NCBI RefSeq assembly: GCF_900187425.1
Contig: NZ_FYDJ01000005.1
Span: 310,001 to 374,000, forward strand
Reading direction: 5' to 3'
DNA from: Pseudomonas sp. Irchel s3h14
GTDB lineage: Bacteria > Pseudomonadota > Gammaproteobacteria > Pseudomonadales > Pseudomonadaceae
DNA: 64,000 bases
Below, in pieces: positions 8,721-16,433 of this stretch (its first letter is position 1; each line of letters begins with the position of its first letter). The notes under the pieces were generated by a model. It had not been told where the DNA came from and did no database searches. It saw only the letters and a program-made list of their open reading frames with translations. A program made the translations under genes and the position numbers.

Positions 8721-9755
8721 TCAGTCCTGGGCGACCCGCACAACCAGTTTGCCGAAGTTGCGTCCTTCCAGCAGACCGATGAACGCTTCAGGTGCCTGCT
8801 CCAGGCCATCGACCACGTCTTCGCGGAACTTCACCTTGCCGTCGCGCACCCAAGGCGCCATGGCGCTGACGAATTCCGGCTGACGATCACCGTAGTCGTC
8901 GAACACGATGAAGCCCTGGATTCGCACACGTTTGGTCAGTAGCGTGCGCTGCAATTGCGGCAGACGATCCGGGCCGGTCGGTGCTTCGTGAGCGTTGTAG
9001 GACGCGATCAGACCGCAGAGTGGAATTCGCGCCTTGGGCTTGAGCAACGGCAGCACCGCATCGAACACCTTGCCGCCGACGTTTTCGTAATAGATGTCGA
9101 TGCCTTCGGAGCACGCCTTGGCCAATTCATCGGCGAAGTTCGGGCCCTTGTGATCGATGCAGGCATCAAAACCCAGCTCATCGACCACATAACGGCACTT
9201 GTCCGCGCCACCGGCCACGCCGACCACGCGCAAGCCCTTGATCTTCGCCACCTGGCCGACCACCGAACCCACGGCGCCGGATGCAGCCGCAACCACCAGG
9301 GTTTCGCCGGCCTTGGGCTGGCCGATGTCCATCAGACCCATGTACGCGGTCATGCCGGGCATGCCCAACACGCCCAACGACATTGACGGGCTCGGCAGCC
9401 CGGACGGCACCGGAATGATGTCGCGACCGTCGCTGATGCTGTGGCTCTGCCAACCGGTAGAACCGACCACCAGATCACCTTCGTGGAATTTCGGATTCAG
9501 CGAACGCTCGACCCGGCTGACAGCGCCACCGGTCATCACCTCACCGATTTCAACCGGAGCGGCGTAGGACGGCGCGTCACTCATGCGTCCGCGCATGTAG
9601 GGGTCGAGTGACAGGTAAAGGGTCTTGAGCAGCACCTGGCCGTCGGCCAGGTCCGGCAGCGCAACGCGCTCCAGGCGGAAATTCTCCGGCGTCGGCGCGC
9701 CTACCGGGCGGGACGCCAGGACGATACGTTGGTTGAGGGTCAATGCTTGTGGCAT
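8721..9755 (-). CDS. NADP-dependent MDR-family oxidoreductase (CurA/LTB4DH-like)
   Basis: A 344-residue zinc-independent medium-chain dehydrogenase/reductase. It has the family N-terminus (NQRIVLASRPVGAPTPENF), LSLDPYMRGRM, a Rossmann segment AASGAVGSVVGQVAKIKG (about residues 158-175) and YYENVGGKVFDAVLP. Close relatives reduce enals, enones or 15-oxo-prostaglandin-like substrates with NADPH; the substrate here is unknown. Start ATG 9755 is preceded by GGAGAAG at good spacing; the frame to 9899 runs into a REP element. It lies between ybaB and recR, which are usually adjacent. Confidence 0.9.
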   Translation of the reverse strand: MPQALTLNQRIVLASRPVGAPTPENFRLERVALPDLADGQVLLKTLYLSLDPYMRGRMSDAPSYAAPVEIGEVMTGGAVSRVERSLNPKFHEGDLVVGSTGWQSHSISDGRDIIPVPSGLPSPSMSLGVLGMPGMTAYMGLMDIGQPKAGETLVVAAASGAVGSVVGQVAKIKGLRVVGVAGGADKCRYVVDELGFDACIDHKGPNFADELAKACSEGIDIYYENVGGKVFDAVLPLLKPKARIPLCGLIASYNAHEAPTGPDRLPQLQRTLLTKRVRIQGFIVFDDYGDRQPEFVSAMAPWVRDGKVKFREDVVDGLEQAPEAFIGLLEGRNFGKLVVRVAQD

Positions 9756-9846
9756 GTGAGCTTCTCCTTTGATCGATGAATTCGGCGGTATAGGGAGCAG
9801 ACCGTTGTGACGATAGCGCGTTCGATGTTTCTGACACACCGGCACT

Positions 9847-9953
9847 GATCGTTCCCACGCTCTGCGTGGGAATGCAGCCCGGGACGCTCCGCGTCCCAAA
9901 GCGTGACGCAGAGCGTCACAAGAGGCATTCCCACGCAGAGCGTGGAAACGATC
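9847..9953. repeat. REPIN, GTTCCCACGC family
   Basis: A complete copy. The outer arms are GATCGTTCCCACGCTCTGCG and CGCAGAGCGTGGAAACGATC, enclosing GGGACGCTCCGCGTCCC and TGACGCAGAGCGTCA mini-palindromes. It lies between the ybaB terminator and the oxidoreductase start. Confidence 0.9.
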
Positions 9954-9967
9954 GGTGTGCCAGAAAC

Positions 9968-10000
9968 AAAAATGCCAGGCGCGATGCCTGGCATTTTTTT
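9968..10000. terminator. Bidirectional intrinsic terminator after ybaB
   Basis: Stem ATGCCAGGC / GCCTGGCAT with a 5-nt loop, flanked by an A-run on the left and T7 on the right. In the minus direction it follows the ybaB stop by about 30 nt. Confidence 0.85.
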
Positions 10001-10027
10001 GTAGCCCATCCGACGCGCTTTGGCGAA

Positions 10028-10366
10028 TCAGAATGGCAGTTTCATACCCGGTGGCAGTTGCATGCCAGCGGTCATGCCGGACATTTTGTCCTGGCTGTTG
10101 GCTTCGATCTTGCGCACGGCATCGTTGACAGCGGCGGCGAACACGGCCTCCAGCATCTCTTTGTCGTCTTCGCTCAAGCCTTCGACCAGGCTTGGATCGA
10201 TGGTCACGCGCTTGACGTCGTGACGACCAGTCATCACCACAGTGACCATATCGCCACCGGCTTTACCGGTGACTTCGGCGTTGGCCAGTTCTTCCTGCAT
10301 CTTGGCCATTTTTTCCTGCATCTGCTGTGCCTGCTTCATCAGGCCGGCCATGCCACCTTTCATCAT
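10028..10366 (-). CDS. YbaB/EbfC nucleoid-associated protein
   Basis: A 112-residue small DNA-binding protein, a dimer with a helical coiled arm ([20 protein letters not shown]) and the family core [20 protein letters not shown]. Its function is nucleoid association; it is encoded with dnaX and often recR. ATG 10366 is chosen because GAGGTG lies 6 nt upstream; an in-frame GTG at 10375 falls inside that ribosome-binding site. It is 67 nt downstream of dnaX and probably cotranscribed, with termination at 9968-10000. Confidence 0.93.
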   Translation of the reverse strand: MMKGGMAGLMKQAQQMQEKMAKMQEELANAEVTGKAGGDMVTVVMTGRHDVKRVTIDPSLVEGLSEDDKEMLEAVFAAAVNDAVRKIEANSQDKMSGMTAGMQLPPGMKLPF

Positions 10367-10433
10367 GGGAATCACCTCAAAAGTACTTGGATAAATACAG
10401 CGCCCGGCCCTTTTGGCCGAACACCTTCAGTTA

Positions 10434-12518
10434 TTAGCCCTGAGTGACCAGGGTCTCGACAGGTTCAATAGTATCGTTACGGACCACCGCACCGAACTGC
10501 TGCATCATTTGCTGGATGAACGGATCACCGTGGATCGACTCTTCGGCCTCGCGCTGACGGTTCGCACGACGGCGGGACGCCGCCTGGGCCGGAGTTTCCT
10601 GCTCGGGCTTGATCAACTCCATGCGCAGGGTCAGCGTACGCCCGTGAAACTGGTTCAACGCATCGTTCAAGCGACGCTGTTGAGTCGCGTTGAACAACGC
10701 GCTGTGGGCCGGGTCCAGGTGCATCAGCCAATTGTCACCCTCGACGGCGATCAGCGTGCAGTTGGCGGCGATGCTGCCGGTCATGCCGGAGATCGGCAGT
10801 TTCGGGAACAACTCCAGCCATTGCGCCGCCAGACCGGTGGCCGGCATGGCGGCCGGTTCAGGTTCGGCTTCCGGCGCTGGCTCAGCGGTGTGTTCGCTGG
10901 CCAGTTCATCGAGGTAGCTGTAGGCCGATTCCATGTCCGGCTCGATGTAGTCCTCGTCCAGCGGCGGCTCGTCGTCCAGGTCCATGCCCGGTGTCGCGGC
11001 ATCGACTTCGGCTACCGACGGCTCAGGAATCGGCGCAGCGGCCCACTCCGGCGCGTCCGGCACTACGCTGTCGGGGGTCGGCAATGGCATCGGCGCCAAT
11101 TCGGGTTGTTCGCTGGCGATTTCCAGCACCGGCTCGACGGCGGGTTGCTGAACGACTTCGGGTTCTATCGGGTCGTTCCAGGGCAAATCGACGACGGCTT
11201 CGGCCGCTGCGGCCTCAACGACAGGCTCGGGCGCAACGACGGGCGCAACCGGCTCAGGCGCGAGCGCTTGCACTGGAGCAACCACCGCCGCCACCGGCGC
11301 AGGCGCGACGGGTGCAACTGCCGTAGCGACTACCGGCGCAACAACGGGCGCGGCAGCCACTGAGTTTGCGGAATCAACTGTGGCCTGGCTGATCCCCACT
11401 GGCTTTAGCGGTTGCCTCGGGACGTCCTCGGTGTCTGCCGGTCGGAACGCGAGCATCCGCAGCAAGACCATTTCGAAGCCACCGCGCGGGTCCGGCGCCA
11501 GCGGCAAGTCGCGGCGACCGATCAGGCCCATCTGGTAATAAAACTGCACGTCTTCGGCTGGCAGAGCCTGAGCCAGTGCCAGCACCCGGTCACGGTCGCC
11601 ATGACCGTTGTCGACGCCCTCAGGCAGGGCCTGGGCGATGGCGACACGGTGCAGCACGTTGAGAATTTCCGAGAGTACGCCGTTCCAGTCCGGGCCTTGT
11701 TCGGCCAGGTGACGGACAGCTTCGAGCAAGGCCTTGGCGTCGCCTTCGATCAGCGCATGCAGAACGTCGTAGACCTGACCGTGATCGAGCGTGCCGAGCA
11801 TTGCCCGTACGTCGGCGGCCATGACTTTGCCTTCACCGAAGGCAATCGCCTGGTCGGTCAGGCTCATGGCGTCGCGCATCGAACCGTCGGCAGCACGGCC
11901 CAGCAGCCACAGCGCGTCGTCTTCGAACGGCACGTTCTCGACACCCAGCACGTGGGTCAAATGCTCGACCACGCGCTCCGGCGTCATGTTCTTCAGAGAG
12001 AACTGCAGGCACCGCGAAAGAATGGTTGCAGGAAGTTTCTGCGGATCGGTCGTCGCCAGGATGAACTTGACGTAGGGCGGCGGCTCTTCAAGGGTTTTCA
12101 ACAGCGCATTGAAGGAATGGCTGGAGAGCATGTGCACTTCGTCGATCAGGTAGACCTTGAAGCGCCCGCGGCTCGGCGCGTACTGCACGTTGTCGAGCAG
12201 TTCGCGGGTGTCCTCGACCTTGGTCCGGCTCGCGGCGTCGATCTCGATCAGGTCGACAAAGCGACCTTCATCAATCTCGCGGCACACCGAGCACTCGCCG
12301 CAAGGCGTTGAAGTGATACCTGTTTCACAGTTAAGGCATTTGGCGATGATCCGCGCGATGGTGGTCTTGCCGACCCCGCGGGTACCGGTAAACAGATAGG
12401 CGTGGTGCAGCCGCTGGCTGTCCAAGGCATTGATCAGAGCCTTGAGCACATGGGTCTGGCCGACCATTTCGCGGAACGAGCGCGGACGCCATTTACGTGC
12501 AAGAACCTGATAACTCAT
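10434..12518 (-). CDS. dnaX: DNA polymerase III subunit tau/gamma
   Basis: A 694-residue clamp-loader ATPase. MSYQVLARKWRPRSF is the conserved N-terminus, so ATG 12518 is used, not the longer frame to 12896. Walker A (GTRGVGKTTIA) is near residue 45, the zinc-binding Cys cluster CLNC...CGECSVC near 64-79, and Walker B LIDEVHML near 125. Domain III is followed by a long Ala/Pro/Val/Glu-rich linker (about residues 370-560) and a C-terminal tau domain that contacts the polymerase and helicase. No A6-A7 slippery run of the E. coli frameshift type is visible, so a gamma form made by that mechanism is not supported. Confidence 0.96.
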   Translation of the reverse strand: MSYQVLARKWRPRSFREMVGQTHVLKALINALDSQRLHHAYLFTGTRGVGKTTIARIIAKCLNCETGITSTPCGECSVCREIDEGRFVDLIEIDAASRTKVEDTRELLDNVQYAPSRGRFKVYLIDEVHMLSSHSFNALLKTLEEPPPYVKFILATTDPQKLPATILSRCLQFSLKNMTPERVVEHLTHVLGVENVPFEDDALWLLGRAADGSMRDAMSLTDQAIAFGEGKVMAADVRAMLGTLDHGQVYDVLHALIEGDAKALLEAVRHLAEQGPDWNGVLSEILNVLHRVAIAQALPEGVDNGHGDRDRVLALAQALPAEDVQFYYQMGLIGRRDLPLAPDPRGGFEMVLLRMLAFRPADTEDVPRQPLKPVGISQATVDSANSVAAAPVVAPVVATAVAPVAPAPVAAVVAPVQALAPEPVAPVVAPEPVVEAAAAEAVVDLPWNDPIEPEVVQQPAVEPVLEIASEQPELAPMPLPTPDSVVPDAPEWAAAPIPEPSVAEVDAATPGMDLDDEPPLDEDYIEPDMESAYSYLDELASEHTAEPAPEAEPEPAAMPATGLAAQWLELFPKLPISGMTGSIAANCTLIAVEGDNWLMHLDPAHSALFNATQQRRLNDALNQFHGRTLTLRMELIKPEQETPAQAASRRRANRQREAEESIHGDPFIQQMMQQFGAVVRNDTIEPVETLVTQG

Positions 12519-12662
12519 CGAAAACCGTCGCAACGAAGGAACAGAAGCGGCTAATGCTATCGGAGCAAGGCCAAAATTGCATCCGGTGCGCTCGTCTAAT
12601 CTGGCTAAGATGGTCTTTGGGGGGCTTTTATCGGCTCGGGTTTTATCAGCACCGGAGCGTTT

Positions 12663-13409
12663 ATGCGGCTGGCCTTGGGGGCACTGCTGTTGATCAGCCT
12701 GAATGTCGCTGGCGCCGAGCCGCCATTGCGCTTCGTGGTGCCCGACAGTTGGGCGATGCCTATGGTGCAACTGGACCGCGGCCGCTCCACTCAAGGCATC
12801 CTGCACGACGTGATGGTCAGCCTCGCGACCCAGGTCGGCGCGCCGGCTGAGTTTCACGTGCTGCCTCGCACGCGAGTGCAAAACGCCATGGAGCACGGCG
12901 AAGTCGATATCCGCTGCTATGCGGCGCAGTCCTGGCAGCCGAATCCGTCCGGGGATTACATCTGGAGCATTCCACTCTGGTTTCAGCGCGACATGCTGAT
13001 CAGCCGGGCAGATCCGCTGACCTCAGTGGCGCCTGCGGACTTGTCGCGACAATCCATCGGCACGGTACTCGGCTACAGCTACCCGACCCTGCAACCGCTG
13101 TTCGACGCCGACCGACTGCATCGCGAAGATGCGCGCAACCAGGAACAGGTGCTGGAAAAACTCCTGGCCGGACGCTATCACTACGCCGTGAGCAATCAAT
13201 GGACGCTGGACTGGTTCAATCAGCGCCTGCTGCCTGGACAGCAACTGCAAGGCGTGGCGGTTTTGCAGGAACAGAGTGTCGGTTGCTATATCCGCAACGA
13301 TCCCAAGGTGCCCGTGCAGCGCATTTTGCGCACCTTGGAGCGAATGAAAATGTCCGGGGAAATCGACGACATTATCCGACTGTATATCGGTGGTCCCGGA
13401 GATTTGTAG
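12663..13409 (+). CDS. Periplasmic solute-binding-like protein (transporter substrate-binding domain)
   Basis: A 248-residue protein with a Sec signal peptide (MRLALGALLLISLNVAGAEP, cleavage near residue 18) and a type II periplasmic-binding fold related to amino-acid ABC transporter receptors: GILHDVMVSLATQVG, DIRCY, a central QSIGTVLGYSYPTLQPLF hinge region and a terminal GEIDDIIRLY helix. No transporter permease or ATPase is adjacent and the ligand is unknown. Such orphan proteins may feed a distant ABC system or a signalling partner. GGAG lies 7 nt upstream of the ATG. The stop codon (13407-13409) falls inside the following REP element. Confidence 0.82.
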   Translation: MRLALGALLLISLNVAGAEPPLRFVVPDSWAMPMVQLDRGRSTQGILHDVMVSLATQVGAPAEFHVLPRTRVQNAMEHGEVDIRCYAAQSWQPNPSGDYIWSIPLWFQRDMLISRADPLTSVAPADLSRQSIGTVLGYSYPTLQPLFDADRLHREDARNQEQVLEKLLAGRYHYAVSNQWTLDWFNQRLLPGQQLQGVAVLQEQSVGCYIRNDPKVPVQRILRTLERMKMSGEIDDIIRLYIGGPGDL

Positions 13410-13551
13410 CAGCTGCCGAAGGCTGCGTTCGGCTCGGGCCGCGATCGGACGCAGCAGTCGCAAAACCAGTGTGCAGGATTTATCGGGAAAAATAAGCGTC
13501 TGATTTTGACGACTGCTTCGCAGCCGAACGCAGCCTTCGGCAGCTGCTACA
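13405..13551. repeat. REPIN, TGTAGCAGCTGCC family
   Basis: The outer arms TGTAGCAGCTGCCGAAGGCT and AGCCTTCGGCAGCTGCTACA are perfectly inverted, with more divergent inner hairpins. It lies between two convergent genes and supplies the TAG stop of the plus-strand solute-binding gene. Confidence 0.88.
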
Positions 13552-13561
13552 TGGACCGAGT

Positions 13562-15262
13562 TCAGCCTGCTTGATCCAGCACCTGCCATTGCGGCGGCGC
13601 GACAAAACCCTCGACCCAGCCCGCCACCTCTGCGGGCGGCATCGGCCGGGCAATGAAATGGCCTTGAGCAACTTCGCAGCCCAGGCGCAGCAGCAATTCA
13701 CCGTGCTCGATACTTTCCAGCCCTTCGGCGATCACCTGCCGACCAAAGGCCCGAGCCAGACCAATGACCGCCATGGTCAGGGCCAGATCATCCCGATCAT
13801 TAAGGATGTCGCGCACGAACGATTTGTCGATCTTGATGGTTTGGGTTTGCAAACGCTTGAGGTAGCTCAGGGACGAATAACCGGTGCCAAAGTCCCCCAG
13901 TGAAAACTGCACCCCCAGCGCCTGACAGGCCTGTAAACAGGCGCTGACATGCTGAATATTCTCGATCGCCACCGACTCGACGATTTCCAGATCGAGCATC
14001 TGCGGAGCCACTTGGGCATGCCGGGCGAGCACGTGCTTGAGCCGGTCGACGAAATCCGCGCGCTGGAAATGTCGTGCCGCAATATTAATGCTGACTGGCC
14101 AGCCCTGCCCCGCTTGCTGCCAATGGTGCAACTGCGACAGGACCTGATCCATCACCCACTCACCAATATCGATGATCAGGTCCGTTTCTTCCACCAGCGG
14201 CAAAAACTCCCGGGCCGGCACCATGCCGTGTTGCGGATGCTCCCAACGCAACAACGCCTCGAAGCCGACAACCTCACCGCGACGCATGTTCACCTTGGGC
14301 TGGAAATGCACTCGCAACTCACCGGCAGCCAGCGCCTGACGTACTCGCTCAACCGTCTGGTGAGTGGCCTTGACCTCCTGATCCCGGGACACGTCGAACA
14401 AATGAAAGCGATTGCGACCACGTTGTTTCGCCACGTACATGGCCTGATCGGCATGACGCAACAAGGTTTCGGCATCTTGATTGTCGTCGGGGAACAAGGT
14501 GACGCCGATACTGGCAAACACATTGACGCCCTTGCCATGCAACGAGTACGGCGCCGAAATGGCGCCGAGCACCCGGTTCAACGCCGCACGCAGTTCCGGC
14601 AGATCCCGCACGTAACGCAACACCAGCACAAACTCATCACCGGCCAGCCGCGCCACCACATCTTCGCCGCGCACAATGGTGCGCAAACGCTTGGCCACCT
14701 CGACCAACAGCAGATCGCCACTGGCATGCCCGTAGCCATCGTTGACCGCCTTGAAGCCGTCGAGGTCGAGCATGCATACCGCCAGCGGGATGTTTTCGTG
14801 ACGGGAGAACTCCAGCGCCTGATCCAGCAAATCCGAGAGGAAGGCGCGATTCGGCAGCCCGGTCAGCACGTCATGCCCCACCCGCCATTGCAGTGAATGC
14901 AGCAATTGGTGTTTTTCGCTGATGTCGAAACGAATCGAAAGATAACGGTTAACCCGCCCGGTAGCGTCATCGAGCACCGGCACCATCGTGCTGTCGACCC
15001 AATACAGGCTGCCGTCCTTGGCGCGATTACAAATCTCGCCCTTCCAGACGTTGCCCAAGGCGATGGTGCGCCACATGGCCGCGAAGAAATCGGCGGAGTG
15101 CAGACCCGAGTTGAGGAGACGATGGTTCTGCCCGAGCAGTTCTTCGCGGCTGTAGCCGGACACGACACAGAACTGATCGTTGACGTGGGTGATCCGGCCG
15201 CTCAGATCGGTCTCGGAAAAAATCGCGGCGGCATCCACGGCCCTGCGGTATTTCTCATCCAT
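13562..15262 (-). CDS. PAS-GGDEF-EAL cyclic-di-GMP signalling protein
   Basis: A 566-residue protein with no membrane segment. Residues about 1-120 form a PAS/PAC sensor (TDLSGRITHVNDQFCVVSGY). A diguanylate-cyclase domain follows with the degenerate signature RLAGDEFVLVL, and then an EAL domain with GFEALLRWEHP, SINIAARHF, LEIVES, KIDKSFV and AEGLES. The canonical DDFGTGYSS reads GDFGTGYSS here, so one of the paired metal-ligand Asp residues is Gly. The Ala form of GGDEF occurs in some active cyclases, so output could be cyclase, weakened phosphodiesterase or a non-catalytic sensor. It is monocistronic; a REPIN lies 11 nt after the stop. Confidence 0.92.
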   Translation of the reverse strand: MDEKYRRAVDAAAIFSETDLSGRITHVNDQFCVVSGYSREELLGQNHRLLNSGLHSADFFAAMWRTIALGNVWKGEICNRAKDGSLYWVDSTMVPVLDDATGRVNRYLSIRFDISEKHQLLHSLQWRVGHDVLTGLPNRAFLSDLLDQALEFSRHENIPLAVCMLDLDGFKAVNDGYGHASGDLLLVEVAKRLRTIVRGEDVVARLAGDEFVLVLRYVRDLPELRAALNRVLGAISAPYSLHGKGVNVFASIGVTLFPDDNQDAETLLRHADQAMYVAKQRGRNRFHLFDVSRDQEVKATHQTVERVRQALAAGELRVHFQPKVNMRRGEVVGFEALLRWEHPQHGMVPAREFLPLVEETDLIIDIGEWVMDQVLSQLHHWQQAGQGWPVSINIAARHFQRADFVDRLKHVLARHAQVAPQMLDLEIVESVAIENIQHVSACLQACQALGVQFSLGDFGTGYSSLSYLKRLQTQTIKIDKSFVRDILNDRDDLALTMAVIGLARAFGRQVIAEGLESIEHGELLLRLGCEVAQGHFIARPMPPAEVAGWVEGFVAPPQWQVLDQAG

Positions 15263-15545
15263 GAGTCAGGCTCGCTGTGGCTAGCGGTGGTACCGCTCGA
15301 CCCGTGCAGGATGCCCGGAAGAGGTGTTTTTACAGGTAATGCGCAGCAACACGATATCGCTCCATGAACAGCGTTTGATGGCCTCCTGATAGCAGAGATC
15401 AACTAACCTTAAAGGCCCAAAATACCCATTTTGTGCGGCAATTCTACGAAACGCATCACATTTTGCAAAGCAAGGTGATGGATCATGCAGTTGTCTAATG
15501 CAAAAATCTATCGTTAAGTTCTTGATTCTAAATGGGAATTAAGCG
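15263..15545. other. Divergent intergenic region between the GGDEF-EAL gene and the XRE gene
   Basis: 283 nt without a gene. The last 140 nt before the XRE gene are AT-rich and probably hold its promoter. I could not assign a convincing -35/-10 pair or an operator. Confidence 0.5.
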
Positions 15546-15860
15546 ATGCAAATTTCAAGTTTGGGTGCGGCCATTCGGCGCTACCGCAAGGTCGCTGGGC
15601 TTACTCAGGCTGAACTCGGTGAAAAAACCGGTTTTGACCCCAAAACCATCAGCCGCTTCGAAACCGGCACCTACACCCCCAGCGTGGAAGCCTTGTTCCT
15701 GTTTGCCGATGTGCTGGGTGTGAAGCTGAAAGCCTTTTTCGCAGATTTAGGCGATGAAGATGAACAGCGGGCGTATCTGTTCGGTGTCATACATAAAGCC
15801 ACCCCGAAGGATCTGGGAAAGCTGATTGCAGCGGTTGACCAGGCCTTGTCCAAGCCTTAG
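15546..15860 (+). CDS. Small XRE-family helix-turn-helix regulator
   Basis: A 104-residue protein with a single-domain XRE/Cro-type HTH over residues about 6-60 (IRRYRKVAGLTQAELGEKTG, then PKTISRFETGTYTPSVEALF). A short acidic and helical C-terminal tail (EDEQRAYLFGVIHKATPKDL) follows and could mediate oligomerisation. There is no toxin or phage partner nearby. The ATG was chosen at the HTH N-terminus; an upstream in-frame start is not supported. It is probably monocistronic, between an AT-rich upstream region and a strong terminator at 15871-15916. The target genes are unknown. Confidence 0.85.
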   Translation: MQISSLGAAIRRYRKVAGLTQAELGEKTGFDPKTISRFETGTYTPSVEALFLFADVLGVKLKAFFADLGDEDEQRAYLFGVIHKATPKDLGKLIAAVDQALSKP

Positions 15861-15870
15861 CGCCAGAAAT

Positions 15871-15916
15871 AAAAAAGGAGGCCGAGCTGTCGCATTCGAC
15901 AGTTCGGCCTCCTTTT
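15871..15916 (+). terminator. Intrinsic terminator after the XRE gene
   Basis: A long stem, AAAGGAGGCCGA[G]CTGTCG paired with CGACAG[T]TCGGCCTCCTTTT with a single mismatch, ends in T4. The A-run on the other side makes it potentially bidirectional. Confidence 0.9.
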
Positions 15917-16027
15917 ATGTGTTCGCTCTGAAAACCGGAAACGAAAAAACACCGCCCTGGACAAGATCCATGGCAGAGCAACAAGAATGTATTTTTAGAC
16001 AGATAACGCGAGAGAGGACTCGCGGTG

Positions 16028-16152
16028 CGTTATGGAGGCAACCCCACCAGCCACACCCCGGCACACAATGTTCCCGCTGTGGCTGCTTCCTTCCGGATCT
16101 GACCAGGTTCACGGGTAATCGTTGCGGGGGGACCGATGGGATCACCATAACG
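16028..16152 (-). ncRNA. ffs: 4.5S signal recognition particle RNA (bacterial small SRP RNA)
   Basis: The minus strand carries the conserved SRP domain IV: ACCTGGTCAGATCCGG, then the GGAAGGAAGCAGCC tetraloop and Ffh-binding internal loop, plus the flanking CCCCGCAACG and GTGTGCCGGGGTGTGGCTGG segments. The outer arms CGTTATGG and CCATAACG (16145-16152 and 16028-16035 on the plus strand) close the long hairpin, so the ends given are approximate. It binds Ffh to target membrane proteins. A promoter lies upstream (16179-16206). Confidence 0.95.
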
Positions 16153-16178
16153 ACGTTCACCTGACGGCGAACGGCGCC

Positions 16179-16206
16179 ATTGTACCTATCTGAGACGAAG
16201 TTACAA
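16179..16206 (-). promoter_or_regulatory. Sigma70-type promoter of ffs
   Basis: On the minus strand, TTGTAA (-35, 16201-16206) and TACAAT (-10, 16179-16184) are separated by 16 nt. The predicted start lies near 16170, giving a leader of roughly 20 nt before the mature 5' arm. This resembles ffs of E. coli, where RNase P removes a leader. Confidence 0.7.
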
Positions 16207-16274
16207 CCGTTCGATCCAGATTAAAAATATGAATCAGGTCAAGGACATGCACAGGGCGCGGAACACCACTGCCG

Positions 16275-16433
16275 GTAGCAGCTGTCGAGCCTGCGAGGCT
16301 GCGTTCGTCTGCGAAGCAGTCGTAAAATCAGACAGCGCGGTTTTTCAGGTAAATTTCACGAGTTTCGGATCGACGACTGCTTCGCAGCCGAACGCAGCCG
16401 AACGCAGCCTCGCAGGCTCGACAGCTGCTACAG
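16275..16433. repeat. REPIN, GTAGCAGCTGTCGAGCC family, with internal duplication
   Basis: Inverted arms GTAGCAGCTGTCGAGCCTGC and GCAGGCTCGACAGCTGCTAC. The right half contains a tandem duplication of the 10-mer GCAGCCGAAC. It overlaps the stop codon (16428-16430) of the minus-strand metallopeptidase gene. Confidence 0.87.

Noticed and set aside
10434..12518. Programmed frameshift for a dnaX gamma form
   Set aside because: No E. coli-like slippery A-run was seen in the coding strand, so there is no sequence support for it.
12519..12896. Extended start of dnaX
   Set aside because: MSYQVLARKWRP is the conserved DnaX start, and the extension overlaps the divergent plus-strand gene start region.
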